Below, in pieces: positions 44,040 through 54,571 of a stretch of 64,000 nt of DNA. The stretch's first letter is position 1; each line of letters begins with the position of its first letter. Position numbers and translations under genes: made by a program. Location: NCBI RefSeq assembly GCF_001262605.1, contig NZ_LGTC01000001.1:6274001-6338000 (forward strand), given 5' to 3'. The notes below the pieces were generated by a model, which was not told the DNA's origin, searched no databases, and saw only the letters and a list, made by a program, of their open reading frames with translations. This DNA is from Pseudobacteroides cellulosolvens ATCC 35603 = DSM 2933 (GTDB lineage: Bacteria > Bacillota > Clostridia > Acetivibrionales > DSM-2933).

Positions 44040-46754
44040 CTATTGATTAAAGTAATCGTTGGAGGTCCTATTGAAGTATTTTGCCATAATAACTATATCT
44101 GCAATGTTAATTGCTTTATCCATATTAAAATCACAATTGGAACTGTACAACGAATCCCCTAAAGTGCTATTGAAGCGTTTGGCGATTTCCACAACATCTT
44201 TCATATTTACCACATTGTCCTGATTCCCGTTGATAGATACATCTCCAGGCCATAATTCCAAAGGTTTTTCCTGTGTCCCTATTTGGGTTATTCCTTTATT
44301 TTCAATATTGTTTATCTCTCTTTTAAGATAACCGTCTTTTGTGATTATTAATGAAATTGGCTTATCATTATATATAGGCAGTTCGAAATACCCACTTGAA
44401 TCAGTGTATGAATATTGTTGTGTGTCTGCAATTTTCACCTGGAATCCTTTATTTAGCTCACTATTAGTTTTATCAAAAGCTGGCTTTATATATCCGCATA
44501 TTTTTTTGCCCAGCGGACCTAAATCAAGAATTTCACTGCCCGGATCTGCTTTCCATGACTTTGAAAATTTGAACCAATCAATATTACAGCTTCCTTTTCC
44601 TTTGAAAATTACATAAAGGTTGCTGCTTACCCAGTCTGAGCTTCCGGAACTCATTCTAAAAGCTTGTTCACTGAATTTCAATGGATCATTCCCGGTATTT
44701 TTGAGTTGGAAGGTACCTAAAAGTGGACCATCCAATGAGTTAACCCTTACCTCAAGGCTATTTTCACCACTGTCTCCCCATACCGAAGCATTAACTGAAA
44801 ATATGTCAATGGAGTCATAATATGCATAACCGCTTAATGTTACACCATTTATTATGACATAATCACTGTCGTCGCATGAAGTGATATAATCCTTTTCCTT
44901 TACAACACCTGAAATATCACAATATTCAGCGTCTCTAACAGTTGGTCTGGAATACCCGCTTGGAACAGTTGGTTGCGGCGTTGGCTGCTTGGATAACCTT
45001 TTAACCGATATGGTATCAGCAATACATGTACCTTCAGAAACTGACTTAACCATTACTGTAATCCAGCTGTCCTTTTTATATTCCATAAAAGTGCCGAATT
45101 TCTTAGTTAAGCAGAAGCTTCCGCTAGTATTTATGTTATAAAAGCTGTCTACTTGTTGTCCATCATGAAAAATAGTATATTTAGATAAAGTATTTTGAGC
45201 ACCTTCAGGTATTAATGCGGTTATTTCATAATATCCATCCTCAGGTATTTGATATCTCCATAAAGCAGTGCTTCCAATCTTTGTTGAGAGCCTATATGTC
45301 CCGTTAACCCCACCACTTTGTTCCTGCCATTCACCTTTTTCAAAATACTCTTTTGATGAATTATCGATTATTACAGGAGTATATTCAATTGTTGGAGTAG
45401 GAACAACGGTAGGAGTAGGTGTTGATGTGCCGGGTCCATAATTTCTGGCATTTATCTGATAATATAATCCTTTATATTTATTATTTCCATAGTAGCTGAC
45501 TTTAAGAACATCTCCTACAGGCATATTTATGTATTTAGGTAAATAGTTAAAATAAGCTATTCCGGAATTATCTGTTATGGAGTATGCATCTATATCCCAA
45601 TTGTAGTTCGATCTTTCAATATTTATAGTCTGTCCTGGTATAGGGTTACCGGACATATCTTTTAATTGGAATCCAATCTTTCCACCCATTCCATTAATTG
45701 AAATAACTTTTTCATCTATACCACGGAAATAATCAATATTATCGCATAACGGAACAAGTTGAACTGAATCTGGTTGTTTTTTTTTCTCAGCAGCACTACC
45801 TGTGAGTTTAAACCAATCATATCGACCGCTGCAATTTCCCTTAAATACCAGATAAATATTGCATGATGCACCACTGATTGGAGTCAAGGTGGTGTTTTGC
45901 TCCAAATAACATGATACTCTTTCATTGGTGTTTATTAATTGAAGTGTGCCTAATAGCTGTCCTGTAGTACTATCTTTTCTAATTTCAATCTGCCCTGGCT
46001 CGGTATTTTGATCAAGAGAAATTCCTGCACTGAAAATATTATTGGGAATATGCCCGCAGCCAAAGCTTACATTTGGAATCAATATGTTTCCGCCTTGTTT
46101 TCCGGCATAAAGATATGTATCTTCTTTAATAATATCCCCTCCGAATATGCAGTTCTCTGCTTCTGCATATACAGGTATTGCCGCAGCACATGGAGAAGGA
46201 GTAGGCCTTGGAGTGGGAGTTGAGGTAGGTTCTGCGACACGAATAAATTCTACTTTATCGGCAATGTGCTCTGTACCTGAGGTAACTGTTAGATATATTT
46301 TAACCACAATATCTTTCTCAAAATAATACTTTAGAGTTTCAGGTAGGCATGTTTGGTCTTGATAAAAACAATCTATTACTTCATAGTTTTTAATAACTGT
46401 ATATTTTGCAGTTTTTGCATTTGTATCTCTTAATGGATAGGATATGGAAATATCATAGTAGCCTGAAGCGGGTACTTTATAATACCAGCAAGCTGTATCA
46501 CCGACTTTGCTGCTTATTTTGCTGAGCCCGCCATTGCCTTCTTTTATGTGTCCACTCCATACTTCTGGTGCTTCATAATAACCGTATGATTGCTCTGGTG
46601 CAAAAAGATCATAATCTATAACACATATGTTATCTGTGCTTTGTGATGGATCTGCGTAGGCTTTCGCGTTGAAATGCGTTGACGGATCAAATGATGTTAA
46701 GGAAAATAAGAAAATTATTGATAGTACGATAGAAATTATTCTTCTAAATTTCAT
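44040..46754 (-). CDS. Secreted dockerin protein with two golvesin-like and two CBM6-like modules
   Basis: The 904-residue protein (ATG 46754, AGGGGTG upstream) has a signal peptide about 1-32. Two copies follow of a unit made of a golvesin-C-like beta-sandwich (about 40-180 and 475-610; WYYKVPASGYYDISISYP and WRYQIPEDGYYEITALIP) and a CBM6-like domain (about 192-330 and 620-745; YAEAENC, then IYLVFKG...DWFKL). Thr/Pro linkers separate them. An Ig-like domain sits between the units. The C-terminus is an X-module and a dockerin with KDVVEIAKRF and ADIVIMAKYF. No catalytic domain is seen: the product probably brings carbohydrate binding to the scaffold. Confidence 0.88.
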   Translation of the reverse strand: MKFRRIISIVLSIIFLFSLTSFDPSTHFNAKAYADPSQSTDNICVIDYDLFAPEQSYGYYEAPEVWSGHIKEGNGGLSKISSKVGDTACWYYKVPASGYYDISISYPLRDTNAKTAKYTVIKNYEVIDCFYQDQTCLPETLKYYFEKDIVVKIYLTVTSGTEHIADKVEFIRVAEPTSTPTPRPTPSPCAAAIPVYAEAENCIFGGDIIKEDTYLYAGKQGGNILIPNVSFGCGHIPNNIFSAGISLDQNTEPGQIEIRKDSTTGQLLGTLQLINTNERVSCYLEQNTTLTPISGASCNIYLVFKGNCSGRYDWFKLTGSAAEKKKQPDSVQLVPLCDNIDYFRGIDEKVISINGMGGKIGFQLKDMSGNPIPGQTINIERSNYNWDIDAYSITDNSGIAYFNYLPKYINMPVGDVLKVSYYGNNKYKGLYYQINARNYGPGTSTPTPTVVPTPTIEYTPVIIDNSSKEYFEKGEWQEQSGGVNGTYRLSTKIGSTALWRYQIPEDGYYEITALIPEGAQNTLSKYTIFHDGQQVDSFYNINTSGSFCLTKKFGTFMEYKKDSWITVMVKSVSEGTCIADTISVKRLSKQPTPQPTVPSGYSRPTVRDAEYCDISGVVKEKDYITSCDDSDYVIINGVTLSGYAYYDSIDIFSVNASVWGDSGENSLEVRVNSLDGPLLGTFQLKNTGNDPLKFSEQAFRMSSGSSDWVSSNLYVIFKGKGSCNIDWFKFSKSWKADPGSEILDLGPLGKKICGYIKPAFDKTNSELNKGFQVKIADTQQYSYTDSSGYFELPIYNDKPISLIITKDGYLKREINNIENKGITQIGTQEKPLELWPGDVSINGNQDNVVNMKDVVEIAKRFNSTLGDSLYSSNCDFNMDKAINIADIVIMAKYFNRTSNDYFNQ

Positions 46755-47601
46755 TAATACACCCCTAAAATTTTAGAGATACCTTTGTAAATGAGGTATT
46801 CACTTTGATATATAAATCTAATATGATTATACCCCGATTAAGTATTTGATGTCAATTATGGTTTACAAAGATGGCAAGTGGACCTTATGGGGTTATTTTA
46901 GTATGTTAAAGAAGCCTGCCTTCAGATAATATTATGTAAATTCCAAATGAAATTATTACAGAATTCTAATTGATAGAAGAGAACCTTAAGGAAATTGGCA
47001 AAGCTTCGGAATGGATCAGCAGCTAGTATAGCGTTATTTGAATTAGCAAGTGGTTTAATAGCCTTAAACTCATTGATAATTAGGAGCTTGGGAATCATGA
47101 TGCTGAACATTGATTTAGCTAACATTACACGAGTATTTCAGATGTATTGAGAATGTGTAATTATATGATATCCATCCACTACTAGACTAATATTAAAATG
47201 GTGGAACATATATAAATATAGAATTAGCCTGTTAATATTATAAAGACTATATTTACTTAATTCTGACAAAAAATTTACATAATTAGTTGAAATCTTCTGT
47301 AAATAGTATTATAATCTGTAGAGAATTAAAATTATGTCCAATATATAGTCTTAACATATGTATATTGTTAAATATGGTTATAACTGTGATTGAGCAATAT
47401 AATATATGATTTGTTTATGCTTATCGAATTATCATAAATTAAAAAGCTTTCATTTAAATTGCTGTATGTATATTAATATATTAAGTTCTTTTAGCCAATA
47501 AGGATAATTATAAAAAGTCACTTATAATTCTACCGGCTTAATGCTTTTTAAGCTTTATATAGATTATCAGTATTTTATTATTTTCTTAAGGAGGTTGAAA
47601 A
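46755..47601. other. Long divergent intergenic region
   Basis: 847 bases between divergent surface-protein genes, strongly A+T-rich. It contains the promoter at 47287-47315 for the subtilisin gene and presumably one for the minus-strand gene near 46800. A 67-codon minus frame at 46922-47125 has no ribosome site or recognised family. The subtilisin transcript would have a leader of about 280 bases. Confidence 0.45.
47287..47315 (+). promoter_or_regulatory. Promoter of the subtilisin/Rhs gene
   Basis: TTGAAA (47287-47292), 17 bases, TATAAT (47310-47315). Near-consensus vegetative promoter. Confidence 0.7.
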
Positions 47602-50600
47602 ATGTCAAAAGGTAGAAAACTAGTTTCTTTTGTTGTGCTATTTTTGTTTATCTCGCAGATTTTTCTTACAACGGGGATTGCATTCAGCACAGCTTTAGAA
47701 GAAAATCCAAATGAAACTGTTTTAAGTGATAAAACAGTAAAGGAGAGTTCGCTAATTCCTACATTGAATCCTGTTAATGAGACAAGTACAGCTAAGACTT
47801 CAGTATCTCCAACACCATCGATATCAGATGATAACGTTGATGATGAAGCAAAGGATTTATCAAAAAGCGAATCTATTCTTAAAAATGAAGCTAAGGTTTC
47901 TAAAAAAGAAGTAATTGTTAAGTATAAGAATAAGGCTAAAAGAACTACTGTTAAGGAAAGAATAACTTCTAAAAGATCAGCTCGTAAACTCATGTCGAAA
48001 AAATATTTAGACAATTTTCAGATGGAAGTAGTTGAAATTGAGGATGGAGAAAGCATGGATTCTATTTTGGATGAGTTAAAAAGCGATCCAGATATAGAAT
48101 ATGCACAGCCTGATTTTAAACTGAACTCTTATGTTGTACCGCAGGATGATGATAGGTATGCTGAACAATGGGGCTTGTCGAACAGTGGACAAAATGTAAT
48201 GGGACAAGTTGGTACTGCTGGTGTGGACATTAGGGCAAATGAGGCTTGGGATCTAACTATGGGTTCTGAAAATATAACAGTAGCTGTTATTGATTCAGGA
48301 ATAGATATAAAACATAAAGATCTTTCAAACAACATATATACAAATGCAGAAGAAATAGTTAATGGCATAGATGATGATGGTAATGGATTTGTGGATGATG
48401 TAAATGGATGGGATTTTGCAAATAATGACAATAGTGTATATGATTCTGAAAGCCAGGATTCTCATGGAACCCATGTTGCAGGAATCATAGCTGCAGGGGT
48501 AAACAATTCTGGTATAACGGGGATATCTCCGCTAGTTAAAGTTCTTCCTATCAAATTTATTAATGGTAGTAATGGTTATACATCTGATGCACTAAATGCA
48601 ATTAGTTATGCAGAATCTATGGGAGCAACAATTGCAAATATCAGTTGGGGAGGAAATGAATATAATCCAGCACTGAAAGAAGCAATTGAAAAAAGTGGTA
48701 TGGTTTTTGTATGTGCTGCAGGTAACATGGGAACATATGTGGACTCAGATCCTATATACCCTGCTTGCTTTGGATTGTCCAATATTATATCCGTTGCTGC
48801 TGTGGATAATAGAGGAGAACTAGCAAGCTTTTCATCATATGGCTCTAGAATTGATGTAGCTGCTCCAGGAGTTAATATTTTAAGTACCTTACCTGGAAAT
48901 AAGTATGGATATATGAGTGGAACATCGATGGCAGCACCATTTGTTTCAGGGGTTGCAGCTCTTATGAGCAGTGTTGATATAAATTTATCCGTAGCACAAA
49001 TAAAATCAAGAATCAGAAATAATGTGACAAAGATTTCAGGACTTGAGGGCAAAGTTTCAACTTCAGGGCTCTTAAATGCAAAACTATCTATTCTTAATCA
49101 GGCTCCGATTGGAGAGCCATCTAGCACTATATTACCTACACCAACATTAATTCCTGGGGAAAAGCAGTCCCCTACAGATTATAGTGTTTCTTTAGCAGGT
49201 AATCATAAAGTTAATAAGCCAATAGTCAGAAAAAGTAATTTGTTTATTGATTCATTATTGAAGAATCCAAATAATAATGTCCTCAATACAAAGGATGGTA
49301 TAAATAATATATCAATATCAAGAATGAAAGGAAATTATTTAGCTGTAACATGGACTACTGACGTTGACTCTGGTTCAGAAGTATACTACGGTAAATCTAA
49401 TCTTCTTGAGAAAAACATAAAAGTTAATGAATTGACTAAAAAACATCAAATTATTTTAAAAGAAAGTAATACAGAAGAAATAAAGTTCTTAAAATTAGTG
49501 TCCATTACTAAGGATAATCAAGAGTATAGTACTCAAGTGCTAAATGTCAAGGATTATGTTGTCGATATGGGTGGAACAGCACCATCAGTTCCAGAAAAGG
49601 TTGAGATAAAAAGGGGTCTAACCAGTTTACAGGATGTTTCGACATTAAGTTATATTATGGATAATAACGCCAACCATTCCTTTAGTTCACCTCAGCTTAT
49701 AAATCAAGGAACAGTTTTTGGGACTATGGACACAACATATGCCCAAGATATATATTCTATAAGTCTCCAAGCATCAACTGCATATAAATTTACGTTGACA
49801 GGAATAGCACAAGGTGATGACTATGACTTATATCTATACAATAGTTCAGGTATAGAGATAGGTAGATCAACATACTCAAGCAATTATGACGAATCTATAA
49901 CATATACACCAACTGTTACAGGAACATATTTCATTAGTGTCGAAAAGTTTACATTTGGTAGTAGTTCACAGCATCATAACTATCAACTAATGGCGTATGC
50001 AACCAATAATTCACCTGATAGTTTTGAACCTAACGATAGTGAAGATACAGCAAAACCGATTACAGTCAATACAACCATAAACCCTACACTTAATATAAGC
50101 ACCGATGAGGACTGGTTTGAATTAAATACAGCAAAAACCGGCAAGATTAGTGTTACAATGAAAAGCATTCCTGTAAATTGTGATTACGATGTAGAGGTTT
50201 ATAAAGGTGATGGCTCACTTATTGGAGGCTCATATGCCAGCAGTAATAAAGATGAAGTATCTGCATGTCTTATAAATGCACCAGGGAAATATTATATAAG
50301 AGTATATTCGTATAGCGGCTTTAGTCCCTCAGATACTTACGAGCTTAAAGCTGTAGTAGTAACTCCTGATGAATTTGAACCAAATGAAAAACTCAATGAC
50401 GTAATGAGTGAATCAAGACCGGAAATTAACTTGGAAACTAGCTCATATGGAACGATAGACAATGTGGATGATACAGACTGTTATTCATTTTTAGTATCCA
50501 GAAATACTAAGGTTTCTGTAAAATTACAAAACGTACCTTACGGTACTGATTATGATGTCTACCTATACTCATATGAAGGTGGGGAATTTGTTGAAGTTGG

Positions 50601-51381
50601 ACGTTCTACTGTACCTGGGAATAGTGATGAAAATATAGAAGTTGATCTTTCAACTGGCAAATATTATTTAAAAGTCAATTCGTGGTCAGGCTTTTCCGAA
50701 TTGGATGACTATAAATTGACACTAAAGGATTTAAATCTTGGAAAGATAAGCATAGATCTTGACAGGACTATTGCATTAAAGGGGGACATTATTACTGCAA
50801 CTATAAAGGGGCAGACATTACCTTCAATATCTGGATACCAGTTTAACTTGAAGTACAACCCCAAGGTTGTTCAACCTGTAATGAATGACATGAGTCCATT
50901 TACTCAATCTACTTTACCGGCAGGAAGAACCGTATTGCTTAATCAGAGCCATTCGTTATTTACAAATGCAACAAATGATCTAACAAACGGTACATTAAAT
51001 TTTGCTGTGGGCTACACAAATATTGACAGCTACAAGCAAAGCGGAGTATATGATAAAGACGGAATTTTTGCTGTAATAAAATTCAAAGTGTTGATGGATT
51101 ACCAGATACAATTTGCGTTCCAAAATTGCGAAACGATGCCAAATGCTCTAAATGGAGTATATTTATTTAATGTGGATGGACAGAAGATTAATTCAGGACT
51201 TGCTGTTAGTAATTCAAAAGTTGCAAATCTAGGCTTTCCTGCTTATCCACAAACGGTTACTACCAATTCAATTGAAAATGAGATTCCTACTGTTGATGTA
51301 AAATCTGGAGGGGCTGTTGCAATTACGATTTATAATCGTAGTACAACGCCCCATTTCTATAATGATAGTGAAATATTTTAA
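47602..51381 (+). CDS. Subtilisin-PPC-cohesin N-terminal part of a giant surface protein, cut by an IS element
   Basis: Start ATG 47602 after AAGGAGG. Signal peptide 1-30; propeptide about 105-180; S8 subtilisin with Asp231 (VAVIDSGID), His287 (SHGTHVAG) and Ser441 (GTSMAAPFVSG); three PPC-like beta-sandwiches at about 690-790, 810-905 and 925-1040; a cohesin at about 1050-1190 (GDIITATIKG, GYQFNLKYNPKVVQPV). Native sequence ends at about codon 1236 (VDVKSG), where the IS1182 element begins at 51308-51310; the last ~24 residues are encoded by insertion-sequence DNA. The true continuation is at 53200 onward in the same phase. It may still yield a secreted protease with a cohesin. Confidence 0.92.
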   Translation: MSKGRKLVSFVVLFLFISQIFLTTGIAFSTALEENPNETVLSDKTVKESSLIPTLNPVNETSTAKTSVSPTPSISDDNVDDEAKDLSKSESILKNEAKVSKKEVIVKYKNKAKRTTVKERITSKRSARKLMSKKYLDNFQMEVVEIEDGESMDSILDELKSDPDIEYAQPDFKLNSYVVPQDDDRYAEQWGLSNSGQNVMGQVGTAGVDIRANEAWDLTMGSENITVAVIDSGIDIKHKDLSNNIYTNAEEIVNGIDDDGNGFVDDVNGWDFANNDNSVYDSESQDSHGTHVAGIIAAGVNNSGITGISPLVKVLPIKFINGSNGYTSDALNAISYAESMGATIANISWGGNEYNPALKEAIEKSGMVFVCAAGNMGTYVDSDPIYPACFGLSNIISVAAVDNRGELASFSSYGSRIDVAAPGVNILSTLPGNKYGYMSGTSMAAPFVSGVAALMSSVDINLSVAQIKSRIRNNVTKISGLEGKVSTSGLLNAKLSILNQAPIGEPSSTILPTPTLIPGEKQSPTDYSVSLAGNHKVNKPIVRKSNLFIDSLLKNPNNNVLNTKDGINNISISRMKGNYLAVTWTTDVDSGSEVYYGKSNLLEKNIKVNELTKKHQIILKESNTEEIKFLKLVSITKDNQEYSTQVLNVKDYVVDMGGTAPSVPEKVEIKRGLTSLQDVSTLSYIMDNNANHSFSSPQLINQGTVFGTMDTTYAQDIYSISLQASTAYKFTLTGIAQGDDYDLYLYNSSGIEIGRSTYSSNYDESITYTPTVTGTYFISVEKFTFGSSSQHHNYQLMAYATNNSPDSFEPNDSEDTAKPITVNTTINPTLNISTDEDWFELNTAKTGKISVTMKSIPVNCDYDVEVYKGDGSLIGGSYASSNKDEVSACLINAPGKYYIRVYSYSGFSPSDTYELKAVVVTPDEFEPNEKLNDVMSESRPEINLETSSYGTIDNVDDTDCYSFLVSRNTKVSVKLQNVPYGTDYDVYLYSYEGGEFVEVGRSTVPGNSDENIEVDLSTGKYYLKVNSWSGFSELDDYKLTLKDLNLGKISIDLDRTIALKGDIITATIKGQTLPSISGYQFNLKYNPKVVQPVMNDMSPFTQSTLPAGRTVLLNQSHSLFTNATNDLTNGTLNFAVGYTNIDSYKQSGVYDKDGIFAVIKFKVLMDYQIQFAFQNCETMPNALNGVYLFNVDGQKINSGLAVSNSKVANLGFPAYPQTVTTNSIENEIPTVDVKSGGAVAITIYNRSTTPHFYNDSEIF

Positions 51382-53194
51382 CCAAAATATTATATTCTTT
51401 TTCTTTCTTTTGAAAAAAGAGTATAGCAAATAAAGCTTACTGATTTATGCTCTTTATTATAAACATTTTTATCTAAGCTGTTTTTAATGGATGTAAATAT
51501 GTAGAACATCGTTCTGACTGAATTTTGTTGTGCAGTTTGTTTACATTATGAGCTAAGCCAAGAAGAATACATTCTGCCAAGATATTCTTTTTCCCTTTAC
51601 ACAAAAAACGTCTGAATCCCATATCTTGTTTTATTTCTCCAAAAGCACCTTCAGACTGAATACTTCGGTTCATTCTGAGCTCTTTTCCCTCATCACTAAG
51701 GATTCTGGTTATCGCTGCCTCACGTTTTTGCTGAAATAGTTTTGAAACTTCAAGATGCTTGGTTCGTTCTTCCAATGGCTTTTTGCTGTTTCCCTTAATG
51801 CATTTTGATTTAATAGGGCATTGAGTGCAATCTTCACATGTATAACAGGTTTTCTCACTTCTATAGCCAGTCTTGCTTTTGCTGAATTTAATCCCTGTGG
51901 CTACAAGCTTTTTACCGCTGCTACATATATAAAAGTCGTTTTCTTTGTCATAGCTCATATTTTCCTTCCTACTGATATCAGTTTTATATTTCCGTGTCTT
52001 ACTAATTTCATAATTGGAAGGTTTGATAAAAGCAAGCTGACCGTTCTCATCGAGATAGACGTAGTTTTCCTCACTTTCATAGCCTGAGTCTGCAACTATA
52101 TTTCTGTAAGTATACTTCAAACGACTCTTTATGCTGTCTAAAAATGGTATTAGCGTGGTTGTATCTGTAGGCTGTGGTCCAGCACTAATCCATACTATAT
52201 ATTCAGCATCTACCCCAAACTGAATGTTGTAGCCGGGTTTTAATTGCCCATTCTTCATAGCATCTTCTTTCATCCTCATGAAGGTTGCATCAGGGTCTGT
52301 CTTTGAATAGCTATTTCTATCCCCCATAAGATGCAGATGCTTATTATATTTCTTGAGCCTTGATATGTATTCATCCAGCTGTTCAAATGTTTTTTGGAGA
52401 GGAGATTTTCTTTTTCCTATACCAGAGACAAATTGAATATCTTCATCGTTTTTTATTTTGCAAAGTTTACGTCTGAGCTTTTTCAAATGGTGCATCTTGA
52501 TTTCTTCACCATATAAAATCTTAAATCCAAAATTCTCTTCTGTTTGTTTTAAAAAAGTTGGGAGCTTATCCATCAGTTTTTTCTGATTCTTAGTGACAGA
52601 ACCTTTCCAGACAAAAGTATATTTATTTGATGCAGCTTCAAGCTTTGTCCCATCAATAAATAGATTTTTCATTGAAATTTCTTTGTTTTCAGCAAGCATC
52701 TGCGTAAACTGTGCCAAAAGATTTTCTGAAACAGGTGCAAAATGAATACTTCTGAATCTTGCAATTGTTGTATAATCCGGAGCAGGCGAGCCTTCAAGAA
52801 GGTACATATAATTAATGTCCCGCTTGCAGGCTCTTTCGATTTTCCTTGTAGAATAATTACTATTCATATAAGCATATAGCATGATCTTCAGCATCTGTGT
52901 TGGGGTTGCTTGTTTTTTCCTTAAACGGGAATAAGTCTTATATAATTCTGATAAATTCATCTCCTCTACAATTTGACCCAGCAACCTTACAGAATCATCA
53001 TTCGGAATCATACATTCAACATTTAACGGCAATTTTAATTGATAGAAACCACCGTGCGTAGTATAATCTTTATGTGTTAAATTTTTTACTAGCATAAAAA
53101 TATTTTACACCTTTTGCCGGACTTTGAATAGTCTGGCAATTGTTTTTTGCAAGTAAAAAAGGCTCCTACACTAATTTCTTAGTGCAACAGCCCC
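51310..53194 (-). mobile_element. IS1182-family insertion sequence
   Basis: The terminal inverted repeats GGGGCTGTTGCA (51310-51321) and TGCAACAGCCCC (53183-53194) enclose one transposase gene. AAATCTG occurs on both sides, two bases before the left repeat and five bases after the right one, and is a candidate target duplication. Length about 1.89 kb, normal for IS1182. It interrupts the giant gene between the cohesin and the X-module/dockerin. Confidence 0.9.
51473..53095 (-). CDS. IS1182-family transposase
   Basis: The 540-residue DDE transposase has an N-terminal DUF772-like domain (QMLKIMLYAYMNSNYSTRKIE), the first catalytic region LFIDGTKLEAASNKYTFVWK, the second around NIVADSGYESEENY and the third near QSEGAFGEIKQDMGFRRF. 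A cysteine cluster (CYTCEDCTQCPIKSKC) lies between, as usual for the family. No frameshift or stop was seen, so the element may be active. Confidence 0.95.
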   Translation of the reverse strand: MLVKNLTHKDYTTHGGFYQLKLPLNVECMIPNDDSVRLLGQIVEEMNLSELYKTYSRLRKKQATPTQMLKIMLYAYMNSNYSTRKIERACKRDINYMYLLEGSPAPDYTTIARFRSIHFAPVSENLLAQFTQMLAENKEISMKNLFIDGTKLEAASNKYTFVWKGSVTKNQKKLMDKLPTFLKQTEENFGFKILYGEEIKMHHLKKLRRKLCKIKNDEDIQFVSGIGKRKSPLQKTFEQLDEYISRLKKYNKHLHLMGDRNSYSKTDPDATFMRMKEDAMKNGQLKPGYNIQFGVDAEYIVWISAGPQPTDTTTLIPFLDSIKSRLKYTYRNIVADSGYESEENYVYLDENGQLAFIKPSNYEISKTRKYKTDISRKENMSYDKENDFYICSSGKKLVATGIKFSKSKTGYRSEKTCYTCEDCTQCPIKSKCIKGNSKKPLEERTKHLEVSKLFQQKREAAITRILSDEGKELRMNRSIQSEGAFGEIKQDMGFRRFLCKGKKNILAECILLGLAHNVNKLHNKIQSERCSTYLHPLKTA

Positions 53195-54531
53195 ATATTA
53201 AATCTGATTCATCAAACGACAAGTCAGGATATAAGGTTCTGGTTAAAGGAATGATAAATGGGCAGTATTATTGCAGCCCAGACAATATACTAACCGATTC
53301 GAATGGATTCTTTTCAATTGGTGAAATAAAAGAGGGGCTTGGATACAGACTTGAGGTGTCAAAAGTTGGTTATCTAACAAGGATTATTGATGGAGTAAAT
53401 ATAACCAATAATGATAATACCCAGATTGTAAATATTAACACCAGTGCTAATCCGTTTGTTCTCTGGCCAGGGGATATTAATCAGGATAATGCTATTAACA
53501 TGAGTGATGTTATGGGAATTGCACAACGTTTTAATGTTACATATCAGGATAGTAAGTACGATTTATTATGTGACCTTGACAGAAACAATGCAATCAATAT
53601 GAGTGATGTGATTATTATTGCAGGCCATTTTAACAAGTCAATATCAGGATATCCTCAGTATTTTCTAAAGTTTAATAATGGTAAGCTTACCCTAAATGAG
53701 GACACTGTAGTAGATGGTAACTATACTCTTCAGAATAATACTATTGATCTTAATGGTCATAGTCTAACCATAAATGGAAATTTAACACAGACTTCTACTG
53801 AAGAGACATCAAAGAATTCTATAATAAACATTAATAATGGTACTTTAACAGTTAATGGTGACTATAAGCTTCAAAACTGGAGTACTCTTTTGATGAGGAA
53901 TTCCAAGGATAAAGTTATTGTTAATGGAAACTTTATTGATGTTTCAAGGATTGACCATTGCTTAAACAATCAACAATCAGGAGATGGTAAGCCTTGTTTG
54001 ACAAACGGTACTTTGGAAGTCAAGGGTAATTTCCTGCAAGGTGTTGATAATACTAATACTCCGGTTGCTGTGAATGTAATTATGGGGAATCCTGCTAATT
54101 TTCACACAAGCGGTGGCCACAAGGTTATATTAAGCGGAACTTCTACTCAAACTGTTATATTTGTCAGTGCTGGAATTGAGAATAACAATTCTATGTTTAA
54201 TAATTTGGAAATAAAAAATACAAGTGCTGAAGGTATTAAGTTTGGTGATATTAAAGAATATGACTCAAATAATAACCTGATTACGGTCAAATCCAAACTA
54301 TATGTAAATACTCTAATAAATACTACAAGTACAAATACAACAAAACTATATGGTGATGTAAGAATCTCGCAGATCAAAAATCCATTAAAATGTAATCTGA
54401 CAATTACAGGAAACCTTATTCTGGATCTTCCTTATGAGTCAACTGTATTTAATTTGAATGGAAATAAATTAACAGTCACAGGGGATATAATACAAAAAGG
54501 TGGATTATTAGATGTTGCAGGGGGACAATAG
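53140..54531 (+). CDS. X-module/dockerin and beta-repeat segment of the split giant protein
   Basis: The first 20 or so codons of this open frame are insertion-sequence DNA; native sequence starts at about 53200 (KSDSSNDKSGYKV). An X-module (SNGFFSIGEIKEGLGYRLEV) leads into a dockerin (DINQDNAINMSDVMGI and DLDRNNAINMSDVIII), then a solenoid-like array of short strands (LTINGNLTQ, LTVNGDYKL, LEVKGNFLQG, LTVTGDIIQKGG). The frame stops at TAG 54529-54531 only because of a one-base shift in the G run at 54520-54524. It has no start or signal of its own and is unlikely to be exported separately. Confidence 0.85.
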   Translation: MFFASKKGSYTNFLVQQPHIKSDSSNDKSGYKVLVKGMINGQYYCSPDNILTDSNGFFSIGEIKEGLGYRLEVSKVGYLTRIIDGVNITNNDNTQIVNINTSANPFVLWPGDINQDNAINMSDVMGIAQRFNVTYQDSKYDLLCDLDRNNAINMSDVIIIAGHFNKSISGYPQYFLKFNNGKLTLNEDTVVDGNYTLQNNTIDLNGHSLTINGNLTQTSTEETSKNSIININNGTLTVNGDYKLQNWSTLLMRNSKDKVIVNGNFIDVSRIDHCLNNQQSGDGKPCLTNGTLEVKGNFLQGVDNTNTPVAVNVIMGNPANFHTSGGHKVILSGTSTQTVIFVSAGIENNNSMFNNLEIKNTSAEGIKFGDIKEYDSNNNLITVKSKLYVNTLINTTSTNTTKLYGDVRISQIKNPLKCNLTITGNLILDLPYESTVFNLNGNKLTVTGDIIQKGGLLDVAGGQ

Positions 54532-54571
54532 AGGTACAGGGAAGTATACTTCAAAGAGGAACCACTAATTC

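Noticed and set aside
46922..47125. A 67-codon minus-strand gene in the long intergenic region
   Set aside because: No ribosome site, no recognisable family and A+T-driven composition.
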